Positions 13,143 to 26,173 are shown, counted from the stretch's first letter. The stretch is 64,000 nt of DNA from Brachynemurus nebulosus (GCA_035578155.1 JAPWDM010000008.1:6503847-6567846); one strand, 5' to 3'. Translations and numbers: made by a program. The notes: generated by a model from the sequence alone, not told the origin.

Positions 13143-14537
<1,395 letters not shown>

Positions 14538-14589
14538 CTAAAATATTACAAAATATTTTGATTTAAACATTCACAAAGCGGCGACGAGT

Positions 14590-17067
14590 AATGAAAATAT
14601 CATCAATTTTTGTTCAATGTATGTAGAATAAAACAGCGGTCATTTTTTAAGAGTTTCTTATGTGAAGAATTCAGAAAATACAAAAAAAAAAAGTGTAATT
14701 ACAAAGAAACATTTTGAAAATTGAAAATAGTCGTCAAAATTCCAGGTCTATAAACTTTTCCTGCAAAGGGTTAAATCCATAGCCCTCCAATTTTCAGAAT
14801 GTATTTGAAGTAAATTTTAACTTCTACACATCAAAAACTACAATTACTAAACATTACTTACGCTGCACATTGAGTAAAAATCGATATTCTTTCACTGTTT
14901 ACTTAATTAAAAATTTATAATCGGCTAAATTGTAATATGTGCCAGACGCTGGTATTTGAACTATGATCTATTTCACTTAAATTTAAGCATGATTTATCAA
15001 ATACGAATTTAAGGAATTCCCGTTTTCTTAGCGTTATCTCTTTCATTGTTGCAAATGCGTAAATTTTAATTTTGCAGTTTGTTTTTAGGAAAGAATAGAA
15101 GATTGATTTGTTTCGAATATAAGAATTATTTAATTTTACAACGATAATTGATTAAAACGATAATTGTATCTGAACATATAAATGGGTGAAAGCTATTGCA
15201 TCTAAAAAGTTAAGCCTGGGAAACATAATATTTGGATCAATCAAATAATAGTTGATATAAAAACTAGGTGATGAAGTTAGTTAAGGTTAGATTAGTTTAG
15301 TTTAGTTTAAACAATATACTTCGACTTTGATATAAAAACTAGTTAAGGTTATGAAAAAATGGTCAATTTTTGCTCAATGTATGGAGAGTAATATATAGCG
15401 GTCATTTTTTAAGAGTTTCTTGTGTGAAGAATTCAAAAAATACAAAAAAAAAATTGTACTACAAAGAAACATTTTGAAAATTGAAAATAGTCGTCAAAAT
15501 TCCAGGTTTATAAACTTTCCCTGCAAAGGGTTAAATCCATAGCTCTCCAATTTTTAGAATGTATTTGAAGTAAATTTTAACTTCTACACATCAAAAACTA
15601 TAATTACTAAACATTACTTATGCTGCAAATTGAGTAAAAATCGATATTTTTTCACTGTTTACAGATGTGCCGTGACTATTTGGACCCGATTTCGTCGGGT
15701 GAGTGACGAAAGAGAGGAGGTAAAGCAACCATACATAACATAGAAAATAATATCTTACAGAATTGCTTGTACACTTACACATACAGTTAATGTATTTTCC
15801 AATTACGTTTATAAATATAACTTTAATTACAAAAGGAAAAGGTTAAAAACCAACTTTATTTAACTTATGGGTGTAGTATGTCTTGCGAAAAGTATTTTTC
15901 TAACCGAAGTTAAGCCTTTTTAATTAATTTGCTTTGTAATCTTATACAGCTATACAGAGCGTGTATGGTTGTTACTATAGTTATATACTGAATAACCCCC
16001 AACAGCGTACACCAAACATTGTATCTGTGATTACCAATCGGTGGGCCAGCTGTACATATTATCAATAACATGTATTATCAATAATAAGCTGGAATACTGA
16101 TTTTGAAGTTAAATCACAGTCTTATTTATTAATTTTTTATCAAATAATATTATTTTTATAAAATGTTCTTGTCTTGCTCATTTTCGTTTTTAGAATATTT
16201 GAACAAAGATTATATTTAACATATTTGTCATAAGTTTTTTCAGCTTTTGTTAAATATCTTCAAAAATAGGATAATAAATTGTTTTATTACCCAACCACTT
16301 TATAAAATTTATTTCTGGGCTTTTTTGAAAAATTTTATTACATAGTTTATTGATAACATGATGATACCTGTGTTGGCAAGTGTGTTTCCAACGTATGAAG
16401 ATTATGAAGAAGAAACAGAAATTTTTTTGACTTTTTTAACTTGAAGATATTTTTGTGGTTTTTGTTTATTTTGTAAATATGATTTTGATGTGCAAATATT
16501 TATTTTAATTCGTTTTCAAACCAAACTTTTTTTAATATTTAATGGATATTAACGTTACTTTATGAAATTGAATTTATAAAATAATACTTAATATTTTACT
16601 ATACTGTGTTTTATTAAAGTAAGAATATAAGGAACAGTAAATTAACAAATAAGAGTAATCTATTTTTTTTTTTTTAAATTTCTATTCACAACTGTTTGGT
16701 GGTCACTGGAATCTAACTGTGGCAACTATATAAATATAAAAAAAGACAAACTGCAAAAAAAGGATAGATCAAAGTATAGAGATAAGGTATCGGGTCCTTT
16801 TAGTCACGGCAGATCCGTACTTAATTAAAAATTTATAATCAGCTAAACTGTAATATACCTATGTCAGACGCTGGCATTTAAACTAATTAAAAACGAACGT
16901 AAATGGGTAAAAACTATTGTATGTAACAAGTTAAGCCTGGGAAACATAATATTTCGATCGATCAAATAGTAGATGATATAAAAACTAGGTGGTAAAGTCA
17001 GTCAAGTTAGTTTAGTTTAGTTTTAACAATATACGCGACTTTGATATAAAAACTAGTTAAGGTTATA
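14590..17067. repeat. local tandem duplication in the gene C intron
   Basis: 14590-15349 (intron DNA plus the left end of the inserted element) is repeated at about 15350-17067. Both copies carry the intron run CAATTTTTG(T/C)TCAATGTATG through ACTTAATTAAAAATTTATAATC and then GCTAAA and CCAGACGCTGG-like sequence. The second copy is lengthened by the nested element at 15662-16817. The duplication must postdate the transposon insertion because it includes the junction. Confidence 0.8.
15662..16817. mobile_element. nested TA-flanked element, 1156 bp
   Basis: Ends CAGATGTGCCGTGACTATTT and, reversed, CGGATCTGCCGTGACTAAAA, each followed by GGACCCGAT. TA lies on both sides and the empty site (GTTTACTTAATT) is seen in the first tandem copy at 14895-14910. 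No long open frame. A TA duplication suggests Tc1/mariner-type mobilisation. Confidence 0.8.
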
Positions 17068-17288
17068 GGGCTTTTTTTCGAATTTTTACACTCAATTCAG
17101 TTTTTCTTGGAGACCAACTACATTCTCGCGAAGCTGACCAAGTACAAGAATGTAGAAAGTCACCTCGTTGTGCCTCGTGGTTGGTGTTCTATAATTCATT
17201 TGCCTCGGGCTGCTTCAGTCAACCTCGCCTCGGTCAACATCGCGAGAGTGTAGTTGGGTCTTTATATTTCACCAATAAATAAGGTAGC

Positions 17289-18036
17289 GGTTACACTGGA
17301 TACGAATTCATCCGAAAATTTATTCGTACGAATTCGTAGGAGTTTATCCGAGTTAATACGAATTAAACAAATGCATACATTTAGACATGCGTGGTTATAC
17401 TGCTTACGACTCTTTCGTACGAGCTCGTACGACTTTTTGATACGACCAAAATATTTTGTTTTTTGATGCGAATTCGTACGAAAAAAATGATGGAATTAGA
17501 AAAAATAATCATTTTTGTTGAACAAAGGTGGTTTTTAAGGGATCAAAAACATAAATACTATCATAATAGAAAGTTAAATAAAAAATTGTGGAATGAGGTG
17601 GCAGAGGAAATGTTTAGATAATTTTTTAATTAAATATATTACGATATAACAAAACTAACCTAACCTAACAAAAACATTTTAAGTATGTGTAATGAGAAAT
17701 TAATTAACTAAATATTGAAACTGAAATTCAGTAGATTTTAAAATATAATTGAATGTGACTTGTGACATGTTCAAGTACTCTAAAAATTTCTATTTATCTT
17801 AAAAAATTTCTTCCAAGCAATTCCAGAACTCAGCTTTTTTTTGCTCTACATGAATAATAAATAATCGTTTACCCAGAATTGTTTGTATTCTATAATTAGA
17901 AATTTTGAAAACGATGATTCTAATAAATAAGATTCGGTAGCTGGATCCATTGTTTGATATCAGGCAATATGTATTAACGGTTTTCAGTTTAAATTTAAAT
18001 ACGAATTCGTATTACGATTCCGTATCCAATGTAACC
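17289..18036. mobile_element. element with GGTTACA(C/T)TGGATACG ends
   Basis: Ends GGTTACACTGGATACGAATTC and, reversed, GGTTACATTGGATACGGAAT. The left part is rich in TACGAATTCGTA-type palindromes. It contains a MADF-like fragment, which would fit a PIF/Harbinger derivative. Target duplication not clear. Confidence 0.55.
17487..17621 (+). pseudogene. MADF/Myb-like DNA-binding fragment
   Basis: About 45 residues (LEKIIIFVEQRWFLRDQ, then NKKLWNEVAEEMF) follow the MADF/SANT spacing: a hydrophobic first helix, W/L-x-D, a tyrosine, then a tryptophan in W-x-E-V-A-E-E. Such domains accompany PIF/Harbinger transposases. A stop follows at once, so only the first part of the domain is present. Confidence 0.45.
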
Positions 18037-18273
18037 ACACAGTCGTACGAATGAATTTCGTATATAATGTGCGATATACAGGGTCATTCATTATCAACAT
18101 AGCATATTGTGAACATTGACAAAGTGATTAAAAAAAAGGTGCTTCCCAGATTTAACTTTCCAAATACAATAATTTCCACCCATATTTGTTGGTTTTTTCG
18201 TACAAATTTCGAAAATCCCGATTCTGGCACATACTACCATAATTTAGCCTTATAATCTAAATGTAGTACTTAC

Positions 18274-18636
18274 CAATTTTATATTTTTCCGTTGTAAGTC
18301 TGTGAAGTTTTTTTGATCAGTCAAGCTACTATTTTCTGGCGACAATTTAGCTGGTTCAAAAATTTTTGTTTTTGTTGGTGACACTAAACTGGTCTCATTC
18401 ACTTTGGCTTCCTCCGTTTCAATTTCAAAAGTATGAAAACTTTCATGGACTTGTTCATCCACTTCATCTTTCTCCACTTTAATTTTAAAAGTATGGAAAC
18501 TCTCATGGTGTGGTTCATTCACTTCATCCTTCTCCACTTTAGTTTCAAATGTACAATTAACTTCGTGGATTGGTTCATTCATTTCAACTTTCTCCACTTT
18601 AATTGTATGAAAATTTTCATGCACCGATTTCTCCAT
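18274..18636 (-). CDS. ZNF-C exon 1: acidic/lysine repeat region
   Basis: About 121 residues from the conserved ATG to donor GTAAGTAC. Four repeats, cores TIKVEKVEMNE, ETKVEKDEVNE, KIKVEKDEVDE and EIETEEAKVNE; the last has lost the SUMO-consensus lysine. The tail (SLVSPTKTKIFEPAKLS, NFTDLQRKNIKL) matches the family. It is assigned to the exon 2 at 13545-14537 because it is the next exon 1 upstream on the same strand and the sequence between is a normal family intron plus a transposon. The donor is intact, but splicing now has to span a 3.7-kb intron. Confidence 0.8.
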
Positions 18637-18747
18637 TTTGGATTTTTTTATTATTTATTATTACCGAAACTGCATATACACAAACCCTGCAAATCCTACA
18701 AACTAACATATGTACTTCATGGTTATTTACGTCACTTGTGTGACAAT

Positions 18748-19597
18748 CATAGATAAAGTACACCAGAATTTTATTTCTGAAAGATAGCCAACTTCAATAA
18801 ATTTTATGACACTCTATTACTTCTCTATGGAACTGAGAACGGAGGCACCGGGTATAGATGTCATCGTTGTCGTTATCATCATGCGTAGTACACTTGAAAA
18901 GAACAGAGATGTCACTATAATAATTTTAAATTATCTTTAGCCTTATCCGATAATGTAGATACTACTAGTAAGATAATCCACTAAAATTCTCCTAATTGCA
19001 TTTTATTTTGATCAATTTTTCAAGTTTAAAACTCATACAATAATTATAAACTCATATATTTGTTTAAAAACAAAAGTAAATTTATTTTTATTCAAAATTT
19101 TACATTAATTAAATATTTCGTAAATATGTATATATCACTATCACTGATTCTAATTTCTGGCAAGTGTGCTCCTTCCATTTTTCTGCAACAGATGAAATGT
19201 ATTCTAATTTTCTAATTAATTTACTGTGATAATAAAATAAGTAATTATTTTCAAATAAAAATAGACTAATAAATATTAATTATACATGCCTCCAATAATA
19301 ATTAAGTAAAATTATTAAATTTAATATTGAACTCAAAAAAATAGAGGAATTACTCATAAATAACTAATTCGAAAAAAATGAAAATTTCCTGATAGAATTT
19401 TTTGTAATTGTTACTATACAAATGTTACAAATTATAAATTTCTAAAATAGTAGAATAAGTTTTATGAACAATAAATTCGACAGATATCGGCAGTGCAGTG
19501 CAGGCTCTGAACTCAGCGCCAAAATAACCACTTGCTAAGAAAAAATCCTATAATTTGAGTGAGTGCTCTTCTATATACATATATAGTGTTTTCTTTG
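18748..19597 (-). mobile_element. MITE M1, copy 1 (850 bp)
   Basis: Ends CATAGATAAAGTACACCAGA and, reversed, CAAAGA(A)AACACTATATATG. Perfect 8-bp duplication GTGACAAT (18740-18747, 19598-19605). Same family as 23050-23913 and 43352-44163, opposite orientation. Non-coding, hAT-like by target duplication. Lies upstream of gene C exon 1. Confidence 0.85.
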
Positions 19598-19616
19598 GTG
19601 ACAATTGAATCGTAAC

Positions 19617-19955
19617 CAAAGAGAAAAATAACACTATATTAGTATAGAAGATCATTCCGTTAATAAGATTTTTTCTTAGCAAGTGGTTATATTTTCGTGA
19701 TACGTCCAGAGGGCAGTACAGTAGCACTACACAACATATTTAATCCTAGAACGACAAGTCGGTGTCATACCTGACACTTACAGTTTTGTTTCAGCCCTGT
19801 AACTTTTGATAATGTAGAACATTTCTATAATAACAACTAAAAAAATTCTATCACAGGAAATTTTCATTTTTTTCGAATTATTTATGAGAAATTCGTCTAT
19901 TTTTTGTTTAATATTAAATTTAATAATTCGACTTAATTATTATTGGAGGTATGTA
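19617..19955 (+). mobile_element. MITE M1, truncated diverged copy
   Basis: Begins CAAAGAGAAAAATAACAC directly after copy 1 and follows the family (TTTTTTCTTAGCAAGTGGTTAT, CAGAGGGCAGTACAGTAGCA, AATTATTATTGGAGGTATGT) for about 340 bp, then stops. The right end is missing. Confidence 0.7.
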
Positions 19956-20166
19956 TGTAGCGCTATTTTAGCGAGCTTTTGAACTGTTACGTAGTGCTTA
20001 TAACGGGACACTTTTTTAACTATTTTTCTATTGTTTTCCATACGAGATTATGCTCCTTATATTTCCTCTGCATATTTACTACATAGTTTGATTTGATGTC
20101 CGCCATTATTTTGAAAAAATGCGCGGTTATTTTTCCTATAAATGGCCGGTGTCAAGACTCTTGTAT
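19956..20166. other. remnant of the 5' flank seen at gene A
   Basis: Contains GCGCTATTTTAGCGAGCTTTTGAAC and CTATTTTTCTATTGTTTTCC, matching 3985-4035 upstream of gene A. No gene. Confidence 0.4.
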
Positions 20167-20527
20167 GAGCCATTTTCTCAAAATATGTAACTGTCTGATA
20201 CAAAAGCGGCGACACAGTTAAGTTGGGACTACATCTCTATGATTGAAATTTTAATTTAAAAATTGCTATGTAACCGCATAAAAAAATTGTTTACCACCAG
20301 GGCGGCGCCACGGGTTAATGAGAACTATCTCTATAGTTGGAATATTAATTTCTAAAAAAGAAACAATATTCCTAGGTAACCGAATTGGCAAATTTCGTTG
20401 CTAAAGCGGAATTAACAAAAGGTGATTTTTGGTTGGTTAAATTAATATCTCGATTATAGACATGTAATCCCAAATACCTGTGTCGCCGCCCTGGTGACAT
20501 ATAGCTACATATTTGAGAAAATGGTCC
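20167..20527. mobile_element. MITE-like element, 361 bp
   Basis: Ends GAGCCATTTTCTCAAAATATG and, reversed, GGACCATTTTCTCAAATATG. Internal GGCGGCGACACAG-type motifs occur on both strands. Non-coding. Confidence 0.55.
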
Positions 20528-20535
20528 ATTATAGA

Positions 20536-20770
20536 CTCTATTTCGTGGTGGGTGTTGTATCGATATTCAGAGATTCAGACCACTCACTACAGTCATTTTG
20601 AGCAAGCAAAGTGCATGGGGTGCATGGCGTGGCGTGTACAGCAAGCATAATGGGTTGATGGGTCGAGTAATCAATAAAAATTGTTTTATTTGTTTGCCAA
20701 AAGTATTTATTATAATTAAAATTCAATTAAAAATTTATAACATTTTTGGTTTTCATATATTTTTAAACTA
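20536..20770 (-). promoter_or_regulatory. 3' flank and poly(A) signal of gene D
   Basis: Shared 3' flank of the units (GTGGTGGGTGTTGTATCGATA, GGGTTGATGGGTCGAG) with AATAAA on the minus strand at 20685-20690. A 1-kb element now lies between this signal and the gene D stop. Confidence 0.5.
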
Positions 20771-21769
20771 GGGTGGGTCGGGGAAATTTGGGTAATTTTG
20801 ATATGTGTTCAGAATTTTATCGCGTATCATTTAATGATATTTGAAGTTATATTCGATGAATATATAAAAAAATACATGCTATATATATATATATATTCGA
20901 TTCGCACTAACTGTAACTCTCACTATCCATACGTTATATTCCCGCCAGAATTACGCGGTTTATGCCTCCTTCTGGTGTCATATCGTATGTTTACTTCGTA
21001 GAGAAGCATATTATGCATTGACCCCTCTCCCTTCCCACAAAATGTTTTGAAGTCTTTGACAGGTTCAAAAACATCAGACGATATAAAACACTGTCCTAAC
21101 CCCGACGGGAGAGGTTAGTTTGCATGTTATTATATTATTTAAGTAAGTGTCCGGGTCAAGACGGATTTGGGGTGTAGATCCGGATACTTACTACTTTTTT
21201 ATTTTTTTTTATTTTTACTTATAATGAAACAAATGGGTCAGGGATATAACAAATAATATACGCTCTTTCTAATGGTAATATTTTTATTGGTGTTATCTAT
21301 GAAGGAAACGTATAAACATAAAGTTATACCAAAAAATGTAAAAAACTGTCCGGGTCTAGACGGTCTTACGGTATATTGTTTGTTGCAATATTAGGTATTA
21401 TATTTTCAAAAAATTTTCAAATAAATAATGTTCTTCACTTCTAATGCTAACTTTATTTCTAAGTTTACCTAAGCTAACCCTAAGTTGGGGTAATTTGGTT
21501 ATATAATGTCTGAAAACCAGTTTTAAATGTATGCCAGATACTATACCCACTTTCCCTCAACCTTGGGGTAGTTTGGGTATACATAAACAAATTCTTACTA
21601 TGGCAATAACCGAGGTTTAGTATTTGATTATGTAGTATTAAACGGTTGAGGAAAGTAAACAAAAAGTAAACAAAAAATAATAACAAAAAACAACAACATA
21701 GAAAGAAACTAGAACGCTTTGATTTCAAAAAACGGTAAAAAAATATACCCAAATTACCCCAACTGACCC
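20771..21769. mobile_element. TA-flanked element, 999 bp, in gene D 3' UTR
   Basis: Ends GGGTGGGTCGGGGAAATTTG and, reversed, GGGTCAGTTGGGGTAATTTG, with TA on both sides; the empty site AAACTATACCTAATC is seen behind genes B and C. The interior carries two similar pieces (GTCCGGGTCAAGACGG near 21150 and GTCCGGGTCTAGACGG near 21350). A hydrophobic minus-strand frame at 21480-21800 has no recognisable content. Confidence 0.8.
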
Positions 21770-21802
21770 TATACCTAATCAACTGAATGTTTTCGAACAT
21801 TT

Positions 21803-22690
21803 TTATGATTTTTCACCACTGTGAATTATTTCATGTCTTTTCAAATGACTTGAAGTAGTAAATGTTTTAGTACACATGTTACATCCATAAGGTTTTTCAC
21901 CACTGTGAATTATTTCATGTGTTTTTAAATGTGTTAACTGAATAAATGTTTTAGTACATATGTTACATTTGTATGGTTTTTCCCCACTGTGAATTTTTTC
22001 ATGTGTTTTTAAATGATTTAACTGAGTAAATGTTTTAGAACATATGTTACATTCAAATGGTTTTTCACCACTGTGAATTCTTTGATGTGTCTTTAAATAA
22101 CTTGACTGAGAAAATGTTTTAAAACATATTTTACATTCGTATGGTTTTTCACCATTATGAATTCTTTCATGTTTTTTTAAATCACTTGAAAAAGTAAATG
22201 TTTTAGTACATATGTTACATTTGTACGGTTTTTCACCACAGTGAATCTTTTCATGTGTTTTTAAATGACTTAACTGAGAAAATGTTTTAGCACATATGTT
22301 ACATTTATAAGGTTTTTCACCACTATGAATTCTTTCATGTTTTTTTAAATCATTTGAAAAAGTAAATGTTTTAGTACATATGTTACATCCATAAGGTTTT
22401 TCACCACTGTGAATTCTTTCATGAGTTTTTAAATGACCTAACTGACAAAATCTTTTAGTACAGACACTGCATTTATATGGTTTTTCACCACTGTGAATTC
22501 TTCCATGTATTTTTAAACTACTTGAAGCAGTAAATGTTTTAGTACATATATCACACTGAAATAGTTTTTTGTCAACACTTGCAATTTTATGTTTTGTTAA
22601 ATCTGTCGAATGATCTTCATCTATTTCTTCTTCTTCAATTTTGATTTCCGTATGTAAACTTTTTAAATCTACTGATGGTTCACTCCACTC
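21803..22690 (-). CDS. ZNF-D exon 2: intact 9-finger C2H2 array
   Basis: Fully open from acceptor TTTTAG (EWSEPSVDLKSLHTEIK) to the family stop SGEKS-TAA: 296 codons including the stop. Joined in phase 0 to 24026-24394; protein about 418 residues. Acidic leader IKIEEEEIDEDHS, then nine canonical fingers with SGEKPY linkers (CGEKPY and NGEKPY once each). Helices alternate between TFSNDLKKH / TFSSDLKKH and QLSHLKTH / QLNHLKTH / QLTHLKTH types, suggesting internal duplication of a two-finger block. Probable sequence-specific nuclear DNA-binding protein; target unknown. No lesion seen. Confidence 0.9.
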   Translation of the reverse strand, partial: EWSEPSVDLKSLHTEIKIEEEEIDEDHSTDLTKHKIASVDKKLFQCDICTKTFTASSSLKIHGRIHSGEKPYKCSVCTKRFCQLGHLKTHERIHSGEKPYGCNICTKTFTFSNDLKKHERIHSGEKPYKCNICAKTFSQLSHLKTHEKIHCGEKPYKCNICTKTFTFSSDLKKHERIHNGEKPYECKICFKTFSQSSYLKTHQRIHSGEKPFECNICSKTFTQLNHLKTHEKIHSGEKPYKCNICTKTFIQLTHLKTHEIIHSGEKPYGCNMCTKTFTTSSHLKRHEIIHSGEKS

Positions 22691-23049
22691 CTAAAATGTA
22701 ACAAAGTATTTTAATTAAAACATTCACAAAGGGGTGAGGGGTAATGAAAAAATGATCAATTTTTGCTCAGTGTATGGAGAGTAAAAGAGTCATTTTTTTT
22801 AAGGTTTGTTATGTGAAGAATTCAAAAAATACAAAAAGAAAAGTGTAACTACAAAGAAACATTTTGAAAATTGAAGATAATCGTCGAAATCCCAGGTCGA
22901 TAAACTTTTCCTGCAAAAGATTTAATCCATCCATTTTGAGTTTCCCTTTAGCAAAAATCGATATTTTAGGATTTATTCCATATTTCAATTTTTACAATGT
23001 ATTTGAAATTATACTTTTATTAACGTTACTTTTAAAACTTCTACATACA

Positions 23050-23913
23050 CAAAGAGAATAACACTATATATAATGTATATAGAAGAGCACTCACTTAAAT
23101 TATAGGATCTTTTCTTAGCAGGTGGTTATTTTGGTGCTGAGTTCAGAGGGCAGTGCAGTAGCACTGCCCAACATATTGCTATTAGCTGATATCTATCGAA
23201 TTTACTGTTCATAGAACTTATTCTATTATTTCAGAAATTTATAATTTGTAAAATTTCTATAGTAACAATTACAAAAAATTCTATCAAGAAATTTTCATTT
23301 TTTTCGAATTATTTATGAGAAATTCGTCTATTTTTTTTAGTTCAATATTAAATTTAATAATTTTACTTAATTATTATTGGATGTATGTATAATTAACATT
23401 TATTAGCTTATTTTTATTTGAAAATAATTACTTATTTTATTATCACAGTAAATTAATTAGAAAATTAGAACACATTTTATCTGTTGCAGAAAAATGGGAG
23501 CACACTTGTCAGAAATTAGAAGCAGTAATAGTGATATTCATTTACGAAATTTTGATTAATGTATAATTTTGAATAAATTTACTTTAGTTTTTAAACAAAT
23601 ATACCTATGAGTTTATAATTGTATGAGTTTTAAACTTGAAAAACTGATCAAAATAAAATGCAATTAGGAGAATTTTAATGGATTATCTTACTAGTAGTAA
23701 TCTTCATTATCGGATAAAGCTAAAGATAGTTTAAAGTTATTATAGTGACATCTCTGTTCTTCTCAAGTGTACTACGCATGATGATAACGACAGTGATGAC
23801 ATCTATACCTGCTGCTCCCATTCTCAGTGCCGAAGAGAGGTAATAGAAGGTAAAAAAAATCTATTGAAGTTGGCTATCTTGCAGAAATGAAATTCTGGTG
23901 TACTTTATCTATG
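23050..23913 (+). mobile_element. MITE M1, copy 2 (864 bp), in gene D intron
   Basis: Begins CAAAGAGAATAACACTATAT and ends GTGTACTTTATCTATG. Perfect 8-bp duplication TACATACA (23042-23049, 23914-23921). It expands the gene D intron from about 0.45 kb to 1335 bp without touching the splice sites. Confidence 0.9.
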
Positions 23914-24025
23914 TACATACACATCAAAAACGATCATAATAACTATATGCCAACTGAGTAAAAATCGATATTCTTTCACTTTTTACTACATTAAATTAAA
24001 TTTATAATCTAAATGTAGTACTTAC

Positions 24026-24394
24026 CGATTTTATATTTTGCCCTTGTAAGTCTGTTAAGTTTTTTTGATCTGTCAAACTATTATTTTCTTGTGATAACTG
24101 AATTGGTTCAAAAATTTTAGTTCCTCTCGATAATCCTAAACTGATCTCATTCACTTCATTTTTCTCCACTTTAATTTCACACGGAAAATAAATTTCATGA
24201 ACTGGTTCATTCAATTTATCTTTCTCTATTGTAATTTCAGATTTAGGATTGACTTCACAGGCTGGTTCATGTATTTCACTTTTCTCCACTTTAATTTCCC
24301 ATGTATGATCAGTTTCCTGGTCCAGTTCATTCACTTCATCTTCCTCCACTTTAATTTTAAATGTATGAACACTTTGATGGATCGATTTGTCCAT
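24026..24394 (-). CDS. ZNF-D exon 1: acidic/lysine repeat region
   Basis: About 123 residues starting MDKSIHQSVHTFKIK, ending QNIKS before donor GTAAGTAC. Four repeats, cores KIKVEEDEVNE, EIKVEKSEIHE, EITIEKDKLNE and EIKVEKNEVNE; the third has lost the consensus lysine. This is one of the most divergent exon 1 copies (extra cysteines, SLGLSRGTKIFEP tail). The start codon position matches the family ATG. Confidence 0.85.
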
Positions 24395-25135
24395 TTTGAA
24401 TTTCTATTTTCTTCGTGGTCTTATTATACACGTTATACACGAATTAGACAATAATTTAAAGAACTAATTACAAAGGATGTTTATAACAGCTGACAAATTA
24501 CTTTTCGTGATTATCGTCCTCATCGTCAGAGAAGAAACGGTGGCGTTCGGACGAGAATTTTGTTAGCCTAACGTTAGCTAATGAAGCTTTCACCGTTACA
24601 AACCAGAGGGCTCAGATTCAAAAGATTAATGCACGTTAAAAATTTTTTCATGGTGTTATATAAATACCTACTTAACTTCTGAAGTACAGCCACATTTAAA
24701 AATTATGGAATAAAAATAATCAGTCATCATGTTAGAAATTGTTGTTTTAATATATAATCGCCCAGTATTATAAAAGACAACTAAATCAACGAACTATTCT
24801 ACAAATAAAAATAGTTGTAAACTAAATTTTGGTTCAGTATTATAAACGTATCTCATGATTAAAATAATTTATTTACTGTACGATTAACCTATAATATGTT
24901 GTAAATATGTTTTAATTTCCATATGTATAATATACAAAATTAATTCTGTACGTCTAATTTGTATTACAATTTCCAATGTGTATAAAATCTGTTTAATATG
25001 TATAAATATAAACATAAATAATATTTAAAAAAATCTTTCAGAAATGTCAAATTAATCTAGTTTCTTGTGTCAACTAAAATTTAGTTCCCTATTTAATTTA
25101 TTTCACCTTTATAACACTGCCATCTGTAGATAAAA
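24395..25135. other. 5' flank of gene D with MITE M5 half-copy
   Basis: About 24535-24720 matches one half of the palindromic M5 family (TTTTGTTAGCCTAACGTTAGC, GCTTTCACCGTTACAAACCAG, ATTAATGCACGTTAAA). The rest is AT-rich with no gene. Confidence 0.5.
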
Positions 25136-25666
25136 TGGGGAATTTGACTAATTTTGGAAAACTATTTTAAAATACGCATATTTATGTATTATGCTTGTAC
25201 ATAATATTAATTTTTTAAAATAATGCCGAAAATCGTTAGAAAAAAATTAATTTAGTATTTGTTCTCAAAATTTGCGCGAAAACGTTCATTAGTTTCAGTT
25301 ACGTCACATTCTCTAGATAGCAACAGGTGTCATGTAACTAAGAAAAAAACTGTTTATTTTTCTTATAACTAGGAAAAAAATTGCTGATTTTTAAAAAAAA
25401 ATAATTAAATTCAATTTAATTTCCATAGTTATGTTTGCTAACCGGAATTTACGTAGTGACCCTAGTGGCGACAGTGTTGTAATATAAGAGAAAGCAACGT
25501 CACAGTCCATTTCTGCTGACGTAATTTATAGCTGAAAAATATTAATTTTATTTAAATTAAATAATGATAGTTGGAATGAATTAACATAATAAATTGCTGT
25601 CTTTTATTATTAATTTTTATTAAAATTTGTATTAATTGTTTTTCTTTAATACTGTCAAATACCCCA
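25136..25666 (-). mobile_element. MITE M2, copy 2 (531 bp)
   Basis: Inverted copy of 8821-9363: ends TGGGGAATTTGACTAATTTT and, reversed, TGGGGTATTTGACAGTAT, with the same interior (GCGCGAAAACGTT, CATTCTCTAGATAGCAACAG). Confidence 0.75.
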
Positions 25667-25704
25667 TTAATTTAGTTCATAAATTTAGTTTGTTGGCTTT
25701 TATA

Positions 25705-25932
25705 ATTGGCAACGTAAAGATTCTCACTCGCGCCTCTGGTGGTAAAATTAGAACTAGCATCAAGTAAAAATATACGTATACGATTAATGGGTGATATAAA
25801 ATTTAGTAATCCGCGCATAATTTGTATAGTACATTTTTCTATCGACAATTAAACGTATACAAAAATTTTTACTTGATACAGCTTCTAATTTAAAAAAACC
25901 AGGAGCGCTCGCGTAATCTTTGCGTCGCCAAT
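25705..25932. mobile_element. MITE M3, copy 2 (228 bp)
   Basis: ATTGGCAACGTAAAGATTC at the left, GGTGTCGCCAAT-type end reversed ATTGGCGACGCAAAGATTAC at the right; interior nearly identical to 11648-11874. Confidence 0.85.
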
Positions 25933-26173
25933 ACTGATCCAATGTGGCGCCAGATATTTAGCATCCCATACTGAGTTATTGAAATTTTTTAATTTGCAAT
26001 CGTTTGATGGTCCTTTGATGGTGTATGATGGTTTATTTTTATCGTTTGATTGTAAATTGTTTATTAAAATAAAATTTAAAAAAATTGGAAATTTTTTTTT
26101 CATTTAGCACCCCATTTTTTTCAAAATATTTTTTTAAATATATATTTTGATTTAAAATCGTTTGCGGGTTTTG

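Larger units (their letters stand above)
14923..18249. mobile_element. composite 3.3-kb transposon insertion in gene C intron
   Basis: Left end GGCTAAATTGTAATATGTGC, right end reversed GGCTAAATTATGGTAGTATG. Flanked by a perfect 8-bp duplication TTATAATC (14915-14922 and 18250-18257), which is part of the normal intron start in the paralogues. An 8-bp duplication fits hAT-type insertion; the terminal sequence itself does not identify the family. The right junction is about 15 bp from the exon 1 donor. Without duplication and nested elements the insert would be about 1.6 kb. Confidence 0.85.

Noticed and set aside
21480..21800. Hydrophobic minus-strand frame before gene D stop
   Set aside because: Lies inside the TA-flanked element and runs into the 3' UTR relic; no recognisable domain and not shared with similar elements.
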